Shown in pieces: positions 6,699 through 16,038 of a stretch of DNA of 49,915 nt. This stretch comes from Pirellulales bacterium. Lineage in GTDB: Bacteria > Planctomycetota > Planctomycetia > Pirellulales > UBA1268. The first letter of the stretch is position 1. Every line of letters starts with the position of its first letter. The stretch lies in assembly GCA_018401745.1 (NCBI GenBank), contig JAGYJY010000009.1:1-49915 (forward strand). Direction: 5' to 3'. The notes below the pieces were generated by a model. It saw only the letters and a program-made list of their open reading frames with translations, had not been told where the DNA came from and did not search any database. Both the position numbers and the translations under genes were made by a program.

Positions 6699-8756
6699 AT
6701 GCGATTTTCTGCTGTGCTGTTTCTCGGGCTCTGCGGCCTGGCCGCCGGTCTTCTCGCGTCGAGGGCCGACGCCCGCCCGGGCGGCGGAGGTGGACGCCCA
6801 GCTGTGTCTCGTCCAGCCGGAGGCATGGCCCGACCCTCGCGACCACAGATGCCGCAGACCCGGCCGATGCCACAGCGGCCGACCATGCGGCCTCAACAAC
6901 CGGGTGGGCCTGGAGCGGGCGGCATCGCTCGACCAGGTCTGCAGAAGCCTGGGGGCATGTCACGGCCAAGCCTGGGCGCCGCCAATCGGCCATCACTTCC
7001 TGCCGCCGGTGGTCTGACACGGCCCGCGGGCCTGCCGGGGGCTCGGCCGGGCGGAAACGCTGCTCGTCCGGGGCTGGGCTCGATGCGACCGCAGCCGGGC
7101 ATCGCGACGAAGCCAGCCACGAGACCGGGCGGATCACGGCCCCAGCTGAGCAATCGCCCAACGACACTCCCCGGACAGGTCGGCGGTGGACTGGCAAACC
7201 GACCAACGATCAGGCCGTCCTTTCCCACGCCAGGCGTGTCGAACCGCCCTGGCGGCGGTGGGAATCGTCCAGGGCTGGGAAGCGTGCAGCGGCCGACCAC
7301 ACTCCCTGGCCAGTTGCCCGACGGCATCGCCGGTAACCGTCCGGATGTCCGCCCGAGCCGTCCTGGGATCGGAGGCGACCGGCCCAACCTCGGCGGCAAT
7401 CGACCGGGAATCGGTGGCAACCGCCCCGGAATCGGTGACGGCAACAGCCTTTGGAACAGTGGAACCATCGGCAGCGGCAACGTCGCGCTGGGCAACTGGA
7501 CTCACAACAACAACTTTACGAACGTCAACGTCGGGGGCGGCTGGGGCCTGCCCGGGTATGGCTTCGACAACGGGTATGGCTACGGCGGCTGGGCCAACCG
7601 TTGGAACAACGGCTACGTCAACCCGCACTACGGCGGCTGGTACAACGGCTGCTGGGGGGGCAACTGGGGTTCGAACGGTGGCTGGTGGGCGCCCTTTGCA
7701 GCCGGCGCGGCAAGCTGGGGCCTGGCGTCGACACTCAGCAGCTGGGGCTGGGGCTACGGCGCGGCTGGCTATGCGAATCCGTACATGGCGGAGCTTCCGG
7801 CGGCCGTCGTGGCCTCGTCGCCGTATGACTATGCGGAACCCGTGGTCGTCAACAACTACGTGACCAACGACGGGAACCTGACCGACGCGAGCGTCGTCCA
7901 GGGAGGAACCGCCATCAGCGAATCCGCCCAGTCTGCATCTCCATCCGACGCGAGCGTCGACGCGGCGCTCGCCGCCTTCAGGCAGGGGGATTACGCCGCG
8001 GCCCTGGCAGACTGCGACCAGGCCGTCCGGGAGGCCCCCAGCGACTCTGTGATCCATGAGGTGCGGGCACTGGCGCTCTTCGCCCTGGGCCGCTATCCCG
8101 AGGCGGCCGCCACGCTCAACGCCGTGCTGGCGGTGGCCCCTGGTATGGACTGGACCACCATGAGCAGTCTCTATGGTTCGGTCGACGACTACACGCAGCA
8201 GCTGCGACAGCTCGAGGACTTCTCCGCGAGCAACCCCGACAGTGCGGCCGGGGCCTTCGTGCTGGCATACCACTACCTGGTCGGTGGCCACGCGGAGATG
8301 GCAGCCGAAGAGCTGCGGCTCGTGGTGGCGAAGCAGCCTGGTGACGTCGTTGCCGCAAGACTGCTGCAGGCGATCGCACCCTCCACCGACGGACCGGCCT
8401 CCTCGCCCTCTGCAGGCGAGCGAGAGCCGGTCGATCCGCCCGCAGTGGCCTCCCAGGCCGGCCCGGAAACCGATCTCGTGGGCACGTGGATCGCGACCAC
8501 CGTCGGCAACGACTCCATCGAACTGGTGATCAGTGAGGACGCTCGGTTCACGTGGAAGGCCGCGGCAGCCGGTCAGCAGCCCTTGGAAATTGCAGGGATG
8601 ATCGAGACATCCCGCGATGCCATCTCGCTCAACAGTGACTCGGCCGGAACCCTGATCGCCAAGGTGACCTCGCAGGGAGCCGATGCGTTTGAGTTCACCC
8701 TCGCCGGTGGGCCGACCGATGCCCAGCCGATCGCTTTCCAGCGAAGAAAGCCCTGA
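6699..8756 (+). CDS. Secreted Gly/Pro/Arg-rich TPR protein
   Basis: This is a 685-residue protein with an N-terminal signal peptide (residues 1-26, ending SRADA). Residues about 27-250 are low complexity and rich in Gly, Pro, Arg and Asn, with near-tandem units such as GGNRPGIGGNRPGIG. Residues about 265-390 are Trp, Tyr, Gly and Asn rich (YGGWYNG, NWGSNGGWW), suggesting a sticky or wall-associated segment. Residues about 415-560 carry two to three TPR-like helical repeats (AALADCDQAVREAPSD, RYPEAAATLNAVLAVAP). Residues about 590-685 form a small beta domain beginning DLVGTWIATTV. Planctomycete genomes encode many such proteins, some long ago labelled protocadherin-like. A role in cell-surface structure is likely but unproven. 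It follows the SnoaL-like gene closely. Confidence 0.75.
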   Translation: MRFSAVLFLGLCGLAAGLLASRADARPGGGGGRPAVSRPAGGMARPSRPQMPQTRPMPQRPTMRPQQPGGPGAGGIARPGLQKPGGMSRPSLGAANRPSLPAAGGLTRPAGLPGARPGGNAARPGLGSMRPQPGIATKPATRPGGSRPQLSNRPTTLPGQVGGGLANRPTIRPSFPTPGVSNRPGGGGNRPGLGSVQRPTTLPGQLPDGIAGNRPDVRPSRPGIGGDRPNLGGNRPGIGGNRPGIGDGNSLWNSGTIGSGNVALGNWTHNNNFTNVNVGGGWGLPGYGFDNGYGYGGWANRWNNGYVNPHYGGWYNGCWGGNWGSNGGWWAPFAAGAASWGLASTLSSWGWGYGAAGYANPYMAELPAAVVASSPYDYAEPVVVNNYVTNDGNLTDASVVQGGTAISESAQSASPSDASVDAALAAFRQGDYAAALADCDQAVREAPSDSVIHEVRALALFALGRYPEAAATLNAVLAVAPGMDWTTMSSLYGSVDDYTQQLRQLEDFSASNPDSAAGAFVLAYHYLVGGHAEMAAEELRLVVAKQPGDVVAARLLQAIAPSTDGPASSPSAGEREPVDPPAVASQAGPETDLVGTWIATTVGNDSIELVISEDARFTWKAAAAGQQPLEIAGMIETSRDAISLNSDSAGTLIAKVTSQGADAFEFTLAGGPTDAQPIAFQRRKP

Positions 8757-8877
8757 GCGGGTTGGCCGTCGTCAGGCTGGCTGTCGTCAGATACGCTGTC
8801 TGCCCGCGGGACAACAGCTTCAAGACCTGGATCGTGTCGGGAGGCGGCGGTGACTTCTTGCGAGGCTGGGCGGGGGG

Positions 8878-9762
8878 ATGCAGACGTTCGACGATTTCGA
8901 TGCCTGGGGAGATGCGATCAGCGGGGCCAGCCTGCGGCTGGCCTGCGAGTCTGTTGAGGTTCGACGATGGACCCTCGGCGGGGTCAACCTGGGCGAGGTG
9001 GCGGTCCAGCTTGCGTTCGAAGGCGGGGGCAACATCTGCTACGGCGGCAATGCCCACCCCGGCACGATGCTCTTCGTGCCGCTGACGCATGCCACGGCAC
9101 ACGTCGTCAACGGCCAGCAGTTCGATGACGACGCGATCCTCGCGATTCCTCGGCATGCCGACTTTCGGATCCACGTCCGCAAGGTAGCCCACACCTGGTG
9201 CTCGATCGCCCTACCCTTCGATGGCTTCGGGCCATCGGCCTGGATTGCCCGCAACGCCGCGGGCATGCCCGAGCTCAAACGGCTCGCATGCAGCATCGTG
9301 ACCAACCTGCTTGGCCGACCTGGCGGCACTGCCGCCCATCACGTCGCTGGACGCGAGCTGGCCGCTGCCGCCTCGGCCTGTCTGGCACGACCGCTCGAGA
9401 AGTCACCCGCCTTGGGTCGGCCTCGCCTGAGCCGCGATGACATCGTCCGCGGGGCGATGGCCTTCATCGATCAATCGGCAGTCCTACCGACCGCGAGCCA
9501 CCTCGCCCGCCATCTTGGCACGAACAGCCGCACGCTGCTGCGAACCTTCCAAGAGTCCTTCGGCGTGTCGCCCAAGAGGTATCTGATGCTCAGGGAGTTG
9601 CACGCCGTCCGCCGCGACCTCCGCGCCGGAGCCCCCAAGGATGCGACCGTCGCCGATGTGCTCACGCGACACGGCATCTGGGAGTTCGGCCGGTTCGCCG
9701 CCCGCTACCGTCGCCACTTCGCGGAACTGCCCTCCGCCACGCTGCGGCAGGCACGCAGCTGA
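8878..9762 (+). CDS. AraC-family transcriptional regulator
   Basis: This is a 294-residue protein. Residues about 1-185 are a ligand-sensing or oligomerisation domain of uncertain type. Residues about 190-290 are the AraC/XylS double helix-turn-helix: ASHLARHLGTNSRTLLRTF forms the first HTH with its recognition helix, then SFGVSPKRYLMLRELHAVRR, and ATVADVLTRHGIWEFGRFA RYRR leads into the second. Both halves are intact. It is encoded 121 nt after the TPR gene and converges on the sulfatase gene, so its target is not obvious from context. The signal it senses cannot be told from the sequence. Confidence 0.85.
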   Translation: MQTFDDFDAWGDAISGASLRLACESVEVRRWTLGGVNLGEVAVQLAFEGGGNICYGGNAHPGTMLFVPLTHATAHVVNGQQFDDDAILAIPRHADFRIHVRKVAHTWCSIALPFDGFGPSAWIARNAAGMPELKRLACSIVTNLLGRPGGTAAHHVAGRELAAAASACLARPLEKSPALGRPRLSRDDIVRGAMAFIDQSAVLPTASHLARHLGTNSRTLLRTFQESFGVSPKRYLMLRELHAVRRDLRAGAPKDATVADVLTRHGIWEFGRFAARYRRHFAELPSATLRQARS

Positions 9763-9860
9763 CCAGCGTCTTGATTCCCGGCACGGCAGCGGGGACAGCC
9801 CGAGGATCGCCTGCGTTGCTCAGCACGCCACCCCAAGACGCCCCGCAGCCGCTCGAGTCG

Positions 9861-11429
9861 TCAGCGGGCCGAGCCCGGAGTGGCCGTGACCGCCTCCATC
9901 ACGCGATCGAGGTTGAAACTGCCCGGCTTTTGCCGCGGCGGAAACTCCTTGAAACTCTGCAGCCACTGGCCGACGTAGGCTCCGGCCGGAGCGATCATGA
10001 ACATGTGCTCGAGGTACCACCGCGGGTAGTCCATGCCGATGTCCTGGGCAAGCTCGAAGGGGTCCATCCGCAGGTTCACGAGCGTGGGGGCCCGCAGTTC
10101 CTCGAAGGGCTGCTGCCAGACATGCATCCCATGGGCCGGCTGCTTGAGGAAGGTGGCCTTCCAGTTGCCGTAGCGGAGTGCTGCAACGCTTCCGTCGTCG
10201 GTCCAGTAGAGAAACTCCTTACGAGGCCACGCAGCCTCGCCCCGCAGCGCCGGGCCGAGGTCGTAGCCGTCGAGGTGGACCTTGTAAGAGCGATCACCGA
10301 TCCGCCGGCCCTTCAGGAGATCTTCCTTGGCCGTGGTGTCGCCGGCAGCGGCGCAGAGGGTCGTGAGCATGTCCTCGTGGGCGGCGACTTCGTTGATCAC
10401 CGTGCCCGGCTCGATGACGCCCGGCCACTTGATCGCACAAGGAACCCGGTAGCCCCCCTCCCACTGCGTGTTTTTCTCTCCGCGAAACATGGTCGTGCCA
10501 CCGTCGGGCCAGGTGAAGGCCTCTGCACCGTTGTCGGTTGAATACATCACGATCGTGTTCTCGGAGAGGCCCAGCTCGTCCAGTTTGGCGAGCAGCTCGC
10601 CGACCTGGCGGTCGTGCTCCACCATGCCGTCGGCATAGATGCCCAGGCCCGTCTTGCCCGACACACCCTCCGCGAGATGCGTGAAGATGTGCATTTTTGT
10701 GGAGTTCCACCAGATGAAGAACGGCTTGCCGGAGTCCTTCGACTTCTCCATGAATGCAAAGGTTTTTTCGTTTACCTCCTCGTCGATCGTCTCCATCCGC
10801 TTCTTCGTGAGAGGGCCGGTGTCGGTGATCGCGCCCCCTGCAAAGGAGTGGATCACACCCCGCGGGCCGAAACGCTTCTTGAAGGCAGGATCTTTCGGGT
10901 AGTCGGGGTGCTCCGGCTCCTCTTCGGCGTTGAGGTGGTAAAGGTTGCCGAAGAACTCGTCGAAGCCGTGGTTCGTGGGCAGCATCTCGTCGCGGTCGCC
11001 GAGGTGGTTTTTGCCGAACTGGCCCGTCATGTAGCCGCGGGCCCGCAGCAGCGTGGCGATCGTGGGATCCTCCTTCTGCATGCCCTCGGGGGCACCGGGC
11101 AGACCGACCTTCGTGAGGCCAGTCCGGATCGGCGACTGGCCGGTGATGAAGGCGGCCCGGCCGGCGGTGCAGCTCTGCTGACCGTACCAGTCGGTGAAGA
11201 GTGCTCCCTCGCGGGCGATGCGGTCGATGCTCGGTGTCTTGTAGCCCATCATGCCGAGGTTGTAGGCCCCGACGTTGAACTGCCCGATGTCATCCCCCCA
11301 GATCACGAGGATGTTGGGCTGCTTGGCGGACTGTGCTGCCGCAGGACGGGCACACACACACACGGCAACGAGGCTGACGGCACACACCGCAAAACGCAGA
11401 ACATTCATCGGAAACATCACCTGAAACAT
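9861..11429 (-). CDS. Secreted arylsulfatase (type I, FGly)
   Basis: This is a 522-residue sulfatase with a hydrophobic signal sequence (about residues 8-32). The metal-binding Asp pair is at 46-47 (IWGDDIGQ). The modification motif is C87-T-A-G-R, so Cys87 would be converted to formylglycine; this is the C-x-A-x-R variant of the usual C-x-P-x-R. Downstream are GKNHLGD and the second Asp-containing motif YSTDNGAE. It should hydrolyse a sulfate ester in the periplasm or outside the cell. Planctomycetes encode many such enzymes for sulfated polysaccharides. The substrate cannot be told. Start 11429 is used; a later ATG at 11408 also fits. The gap to the next gene (11430-11565) shows no clear feature. 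Confidence 0.9.
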   Translation of the reverse strand: MFQVMFPMNVLRFAVCAVSLVAVCVCARPAAAQSAKQPNILVIWGDDIGQFNVGAYNLGMMGYKTPSIDRIAREGALFTDWYGQQSCTAGRAAFITGQSPIRTGLTKVGLPGAPEGMQKEDPTIATLLRARGYMTGQFGKNHLGDRDEMLPTNHGFDEFFGNLYHLNAEEEPEHPDYPKDPAFKKRFGPRGVIHSFAGGAITDTGPLTKKRMETIDEEVNEKTFAFMEKSKDSGKPFFIWWNSTKMHIFTHLAEGVSGKTGLGIYADGMVEHDRQVGELLAKLDELGLSENTIVMYSTDNGAEAFTWPDGGTTMFRGEKNTQWEGGYRVPCAIKWPGVIEPGTVINEVAAHEDMLTTLCAAAGDTTAKEDLLKGRRIGDRSYKVHLDGYDLGPALRGEAAWPRKEFLYWTDDGSVAALRYGNWKATFLKQPAHGMHVWQQPFEELRAPTLVNLRMDPFELAQDIGMDYPRWYLEHMFMIAPAGAYVGQWLQSFKEFPPRQKPGSFNLDRVMEAVTATPGSAR

Positions 11430-11565
11430 GGGCAGACTGACTCCAAAGGGATTGAGAAGGCTGTTTATGGCTCGTCCGCGTCAGCCGGCAATGCGGAATC
11501 CGCCAAAACCAGGCTTCCATCAGGAATATAGCGATGCCTGGGTCGCCCGCTTACGACCACCAGCC

Positions 11566-12375
11566 TCAGTCGCAGCACACACACCGCTGCGGCACATCAA
11601 CAACAAGCGTGGCCGCGTAGGCTGTCTTGTCATATCCCTCGCCGGTTTCCTCAGGCCTCACCAAGTGGGTCACTGCGAGCACGAGCGTACCTTCCTTAGG
11701 CGTGTACTGACACCGGCCCTCGGCGTCGGTTCGGCGTTCATACTCAGGATCAAACTCCTCCGCGAGCGTGGCTCCCCGCGGGATAAAGCTCACGACCTGA
11801 TCAGCCACGGGCTTGCCCTGAAACAGCAGCCGCACAGAGATCGGCATGCCCGGACCGCAGCTGAGAACCGGATGGCTCTCCAGCACGAGTTCCAGCGGAT
11901 GGCCCAGCGGCCCCGGCAGGCTCTCGCTCGGATCGTGTGGCTGATCGAGCGACTCCGAGGCCAGGAAATAGGTCGTTGCGCTCTTCACCGCCCGCGTGGT
12001 GCGATGCAGCGTGTCAAGCGTGTGGGAAACGACATGCAGCCCCTCGACCCCAGGGATGTAGCGGGCAGCGTAATACCCCTCCGTGGGCGCATATCCAAGA
12101 TCGATCAGGCCCGGGATCAGGTCGGTCCGCTGGCCCTCCGGTGAGATCACCTCGACGGTCGCATCATCAAGCGACGAGAGCTTCCCGGCAAGCGTGAAGT
12201 CGCGGTGGTGATTGCCGTGATTGCCCAGCATCAGCGAGACATGCACCACGTCCGCGGGAGACACAGCACGGGCAGATGCCTGAACCCAGGTATCGTGCCC
12301 CTGGCTGATCGTAGGAACACAGAACACAGCCAGCCAGACGGCCAGACGCCCCGCATGCGTTGAAAAACCGTTCAT
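11566..12375 (-). CDS. DUF4198 secreted protein, probable metal-uptake component
   Basis: The 269-residue product has a signal peptide (about 1-25, ending SQGHD) whose mature N-terminus HDTW is typical of DUF4198 proteins. The family is best known from nickel and cobalt uptake loci (NikM/CbiM accessory type), where the new N-terminal histidine can bind metal. Further features are LMLGNHGNHHRDF, a His cluster, and a C-terminal Ig-like or carboxypeptidase-regulatory-like beta domain with DAEGRCQYTPKEGTLVLAV. The last residues are CVCCD, a Cys cluster that is unusual. It is the last gene of a minus-strand block with two DUF1559 proteins and a Cys-rich protein. A metal role fits all of these but the metal is not known. 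Confidence 0.78.
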   Translation of the reverse strand: MNGFSTHAGRLAVWLAVFCVPTISQGHDTWVQASARAVSPADVVHVSLMLGNHGNHHRDFTLAGKLSSLDDATVEVISPEGQRTDLIPGLIDLGYAPTEGYYAARYIPGVEGLHVVSHTLDTLHRTTRAVKSATTYFLASESLDQPHDPSESLPGPLGHPLELVLESHPVLSCGPGMPISVRLLFQGKPVADQVVSFIPRGATLAEEFDPEYERRTDAEGRCQYTPKEGTLVLAVTHLVRPEETGEGYDKTAYAATLVVDVPQRCVCCD

Positions 12376-12423
12376 CGTTTCATTCCTTTTTCTGTTTGAA
12401 TCTCAAAGAAAACTCGACACCTA

Positions 12424-12458
12424 AGAAAACTGTCGCCACGGCCGCCTGCGGCCGCGAC
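12424..12458 (-). terminator. Probable intrinsic terminator after DUF1559 gene
   Basis: On the minus strand, just after the DUF1559 stop, a GC-rich stem (GTCGCGGCC against GGCCGTGGCGAC, with a short bulge) is followed by AGTTTTCTT. It would end the upstream three-gene block before the DUF4198 gene, so DUF4198 may have its own promoter in the short gap 12376-12423. Confidence 0.5.
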
Positions 12459-12475
12459 GATTGACTCGTTGACGA

Positions 12476-13498
12476 CTACGGCAGCCGATCTGTCTCGCTG
12501 CCAGACCGCGTCGCAGCCGCCTGCCATACGGCAAGGCCGATGCCATCGCTGATGAAGCGGGTCGATCCGTCAAGGAAGACCGACTGCACCCCGCCTGGAT
12601 GCCGGCTGGCTGCCTTGAAGGCGCCGGCCCCGCTGCGGCTGCAGTCGGGGGCGTCGGCGTTGGGGGTGTGGGCGGCATTGAAGCAGGTGGAAAACTCACG
12701 GCCCCACAGCCAGGCGGTGCCGCGTCGGCCATGCCAGGTGGAAGCTCCATCGCAGGCCGCCGCGTTGTCGGTGCCAGCCCCCGGCGGCCCACCGCCAAGC
12801 TGGGCGTAGTAGCGGTCGCGGTCTGCCACCGGCCGCGGCCCCGACAGATCGTCGGCGGCTCCCCGGACAGCCTCCGCTGACAGCATCGTGTGCGAGGTTC
12901 CATCGCGCACCGCCGCAAGCGAAAGATCAGACAGATACCAGAAGACGCCGTCATTGGGGTTTGTGATCGCCCGCAGAGCGGTCGTCCAGCCGCTGCCGAT
13001 ATTCACCATGTAGTTGGTTGGGGCCCAGGTTGCAGTGTTTTCCTGGTAGGCCGTGGGCCCGCCGTCGGACGGGCAGAGAAACATCTGCACCACCGTGGCC
13101 GCGGGCTGCGCCTGCACCGGATTGAGGGTCTGCGAGCCACCTGCGCCCAGCATCAGCGGCTCGGCAAAGTTGACCAACGACTGCAGGCTGGCCTCCTCGA
13201 CGAACGGAAGGATCAGCGATTGCACCGAAAAGGCCCACTGGCTCGACGCCTGCATCCCGATTGGCGGCAGCCGCTGTCGGCCGTTCTCGTAGTTGTGCAC
13301 GGCCAGCCCGAACTGCCTGAGATTGTTCGCACACGAGATTCGCCGGGCGGCCTCACGGGCTGACTGCACCGCCGGCAGCAAGAGGCCGACGAGCACGCCG
13401 ATGATCGCGATCACCACCAGCAGTTCCACCAGCGTAAAGCCGTACCGATTCCCCGTGTGCCCCCGGCTCGGGACACACCATCTGCGCAGAGTGATCAC
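12476..13498 (-). CDS. DUF1559 protein with prepilin-type N-terminus
   Basis: The start is a GTG with a near-perfect ribosome binding site (GAGGAGG, five bases upstream), giving 340 residues. The N-terminus has the type IV prepilin cleavage and methylation motif, [20 protein letters not shown], so it is processed by prepilin peptidase, followed by [15 protein letters not shown] and the [16 protein letters not shown] block that defines planctomycete DUF1559 proteins. The C-terminus has the usual [19 protein letters not shown]. The family is hugely expanded in Planctomycetota and thought to form pseudopilin-like surface structures; no specific role is proven. It lies between the Cys-rich gene and DUF4198. 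No His-rich insert is present, unlike the next copy. Confidence 0.88.
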   Translation of the reverse strand: MITLRRWCVPSRGHTGNRYGFTLVELLVVIAIIGVLVGLLLPAVQSAREAARRISCANNLRQFGLAVHNYENGRQRLPPIGMQASSQWAFSVQSLILPFVEEASLQSLVNFAEPLMLGAGGSQTLNPVQAQPAATVVQMFLCPSDGGPTAYQENTATWAPTNYMVNIGSGWTTALRAITNPNDGVFWYLSDLSLAAVRDGTSHTMLSAEAVRGAADDLSGPRPVADRDRYYAQLGGGPPGAGTDNAAACDGASTWHGRRGTAWLWGREFSTCFNAAHTPNADAPDCSRSGAGAFKAASRHPGGVQSVFLDGSTRFISDGIGLAVWQAAATRSGSETDRLP

Positions 13499-13604
13499 GG
13501 AAACCTCCTCATAAGGCATGGGACGACGCCCAGCCGCACGGGCTTGCGGGCGCAAGCACACACCGCCGTCTGGGGTCTCAATCTGAAAGCCGAAACAAAC
13601 GCCT

Positions 13605-14261
13605 TCAGACCGCCCGGGGAGGAGGAGCATCCGGAGCCGGACGCACAGAGATGCAGGATTCGTCGATCGTCGTCATCGACTCATTCGCCGGAGACAGGCG
13701 CACGACCTCGGCCACCGGCAGCGGTGGTGGTCCTGCACCGACCGTGAGCCAGTCCGCCACGATGCCGCCGCAGGCCAGCATCGCCCGCAGCGTCACGGTC
13801 GTGGTGTGAGCAGAGTCATCGTCGCTCTCGTTGGCGTCAGGGTGCTGATCTGCCTCGACCGGCGCGGCCGAGGAGTCGCCGCTGTGTGCAGCGGAACAAC
13901 ATGAGCCAGCCCCCTCGCCAGCGGACTCGCAGGTCGGCTCATCGCTGCCTGCGAGCGGCTGCAGCAGCGGTGGCTCTCCGCGAAGCCTCAGTAGCTGCTC
14001 AACGATCGGACCCAGCCCGCGGGCCTTTGCCCAAGCCCGCCGCTGGGCAGGCGTGTGGCAGCAGCAGCTTGCATAGCACTGTGCCGCGGTGGAACAGCCA
14101 CACGGGCTCTGCATGCAGGGAAACGGGATCGAGCAGTCTTTTCCACCCCGCTCCGGTCCGCCCGCGACGCCGGCAGGGAGTGGGATTCCACCAGCCACCA
14201 GCGTGTAGCCGATCAGCGAGATCCAGCAGGTGATGCCGTGCACACGGCTGCGGTGGCCCAT
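13605..14261 (-). CDS. Cys-rich membrane-anchored or secreted protein, paralogue of 36375-37310
   Basis: With the start at 14261 (GGGAAG upstream) the protein has 218 residues; an ATG at 14336 is possible. A hydrophobic segment at about 8-33 ([17 protein letters not shown]) should be a signal or anchor. Then comes a dense Cys block at about 48-72: [21 protein letters not shown], followed by [11 protein letters not shown] second Cys site (GSCCSA) lies in a low-complexity acidic middle. Near the C-terminus is AMLACGGI. All these blocks recur in the protein at 36375-37310. The Cys-His spacing suggests metal binding, in line with the neighbouring His-rich DUF1559 and DUF4198 genes. I do not recognise a named family. 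Confidence 0.7.
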   Translation of the reverse strand: MGHRSRVHGITCWISLIGYTLVAGGIPLPAGVAGGPERGGKDCSIPFPCMQSPCGCSTAAQCYASCCCHTPAQRRAWAKARGLGPIVEQLLRLRGEPPLLQPLAGSDEPTCESAGEGAGSCCSAAHSGDSSAAPVEADQHPDANESDDDSAHTTTVTLRAMLACGGIVADWLTVGAGPPPLPVAEVVRLSPANESMTTIDESCISVRPAPDAPPPRAV

Positions 14262-14344
14262 GAACTTCCCGGAAAACGAACGGCGCGGGACACACCCGCT
14301 CCTTGCGTTTGTATCTTCGGAACAGTGCCGTCGCAATCGATCGC

Positions 14345-15244
14345 CTACTGCGGCCGGGCGAAGTCGAAGCCGCGGTCGACCCAGTCGACGATCGCTTCTC
14401 CCTGCACCACTGCGATGTGGCCGTCGGCGTAGGCGAAGTGGCTGCCAGTGCCGTGCCGGGCCAGCTGAATGTCGGCCGCGATCTCCTCGAGCACTTCCTC
14501 ACGCTCGGGATAGTGATGAAACCATTCGGGCGAATGTGTGTGGTCGTAGTGGGGGCCGAGCAGCTCTTCCTCCTGCAGGTGCGGATCGCTCAGCACCCGC
14601 AGGTCTGAAAACTTCTCAAACAGCAGGATCGTCTTGGAGCGAGCCCGGAGCTGCTCCAGCGAGCGAATGCCCGGCGTGCCCGGCTCGTCGCTGAAGGCGA
14701 AGTAGCCGTTGGCCACGTAGCTGGTCTTGGGCGTAAAACGCTCGTCTTCATCGGGATAGAAGGGATCGAGATAGGCAAGGCCCGAGCCGGGCATCCCTCG
14801 CATCCTCAGGTCGCCGAGCGGATCGTCCGGGCAGATGCGGATCGAGTCGACCCGCTCCACGAACGGCCCGATCGCACCGATCCAGTGGAGGTGATGGCCC
14901 TCGTCGTCGTGATCGTGGTCGTCGTCGTGGTCGTCCTCCGCCGACAACGCATGGCCGTCGTGGTCGTCGTCGTGGTCTTCATGGCCGGGATGCTCGCCGC
15001 TGGGGAAGCGGCCGCGATGGGCGTCGGAGTACATCAGCACGCCGAGGGTGACCTGGCGAATCTTGTTGCTGCACTGGGTGCGGCGGGCAGCCGCCCGGGC
15101 CGACTGCACGGCAGGCAGCAGGAGACCCACCAGCGTGCCGATGATCGCAATCACGACGAGCAGCTCGACGAGCGTGAAGGCCCGCGGCCGCACTGGCAGA
15201 CCACGCCCTGAACGGACAGGCGACGGAAGGTTTACAACGGCCAT
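14345..15244 (-). CDS. DUF1559 protein with His/Asp-rich metal-binding insert
   Basis: The ATG at 15244 has GGGAG five bases away and gives 299 residues. The prepilin motif [20 protein letters not shown] is followed by [15 protein letters not shown]. At about residues 82-118, directly after the conserved helix, there is an insert of almost only His, Asp, Glu and Gly ([29 protein letters not shown]), a typical zinc or other transition-metal binding stretch. The rest has a DUF1559-like beta part ending [14 protein letters not shown]. It is the first gene of the minus-strand block and is separated from the Cys-rich gene by 83 nt. The insert makes a general structural role less likely and a metal-trapping surface role more likely. 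The 15245-15548 region upstream presumably holds its promoter; none is clear. Confidence 0.85.
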   Translation of the reverse strand: MAVVNLPSPVRSGRGLPVRPRAFTLVELLVVIAIIGTLVGLLLPAVQSARAAARRTQCSNKIRQVTLGVLMYSDAHRGRFPSGEHPGHEDHDDDHDGHALSAEDDHDDDHDHDDEGHHLHWIGAIGPFVERVDSIRICPDDPLGDLRMRGMPGSGLAYLDPFYPDEDERFTPKTSYVANGYFAFSDEPGTPGIRSLEQLRARSKTILLFEKFSDLRVLSDPHLQEEELLGPHYDHTHSPEWFHHYPEREEVLEEIAADIQLARHGTGSHFAYADGHIAVVQGEAIVDWVDRGFDFARPQ

Positions 15245-15548
15245 GGCTTTCTCCCAGTTCCTGAAACTGCTGTCCGAAACACCGGTTGCCGAGCAGCCAC
15301 CGCGAGCAAGAAACACCCCAGGCAAAACAGATGATGTCGCAGCACACCTCCATGTGCACCCCGATTGCATGAACCTACCACCTGCCTCGCCCCACGCCAA
15401 CAGATCGGCTTGGCAGGCCATAATCCTCTGTTCTCGACAGTGTGCCCGACGGCGTCGGCGGACATGGCTGTCGAAGTACGGCTGGCTGGGCTCTTCTCAC
15501 CGCAGGGAAGGCCTGAATCGTTTCCCCTTCGGATTGAACGGACGGCCT

Positions 15549-15998
15549 ATGCCTCGTCGAGAACTTTCCCGGCCGCAGCAGGTCGTCGATTGGCTCGTGG
15601 AGTGGGGGGACGCTCTCGATGAATCGGCATCGATGACGCTGATCGGGTCGGCTGCCTTGTTGTGGCATGCCGCCGAGCGAGGGTTGGATGTTCCGCTGCC
15701 GGAGAACAGCATGGACGTCGATCCGGTCACTGATTCGGACGCTCTGGCGTGGATGTGTTACGACGCCCTGATCGGCAGTGAGTTTGAGCAGACCCACGGT
15801 TGGCACGTGAACCTTCTTCCCGCTTCGGTCCTGAAGGAGTTTCCCGAAGGGTGGGAAAGCCGGGCGACGCGGCGGACCTACGGTATGATGAGTGTTGTGA
15901 TTCCAGCCCCGTTCGACATCCTCGTCCCCAAGTTGCGACGCAACGAGCCTCGGGATCGGGCCCACGCCGTGTGGGCCAAGCAACTCGGCATGACGTAA
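15549..15998 (+). CDS. Nucleotidyltransferase-fold protein (DUF6036-like)
   Basis: This is a 149-residue protein. Its N-terminal half has a nucleotidyltransferase-type signature, TLIGSAALLWH followed by ENSMDVDPVTDSDA, the GSA plus DxD arrangement of minimal and AbiEii-like nucleotidyltransferases. The C-terminus ends with PFDILVPKLRR and DRAHAVWAKQLGM, like other DUF6036 members. It is followed 40 nt later by a 138-residue gene of unknown type in the same direction, an arrangement typical of toxin-antitoxin or defence pairs. The start has a weak ribosome binding site; an upstream in-frame extension exists but adds low-complexity sequence. Assignment to a fold is fair; function is not known. 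Confidence 0.65.
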   Translation: MPRRELSRPQQVVDWLVEWGDALDESASMTLIGSAALLWHAAERGLDVPLPENSMDVDPVTDSDALAWMCYDALIGSEFEQTHGWHVNLLPASVLKEFPEGWESRATRRTYGMMSVVIPAPFDILVPKLRRNEPRDRAHAVWAKQLGMT

Positions 15999-16038
15999 CC
16001 TCGCTCATGCCAACTCCTCCACAGATGGCACCACGTCA

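Noticed and set aside
7134..8291. A 385-codon minus-strand frame
   Set aside because: It is antisense to the repetitive TPR protein gene; its Val/Ala/Arg pattern mirrors the GC-rich repeats.
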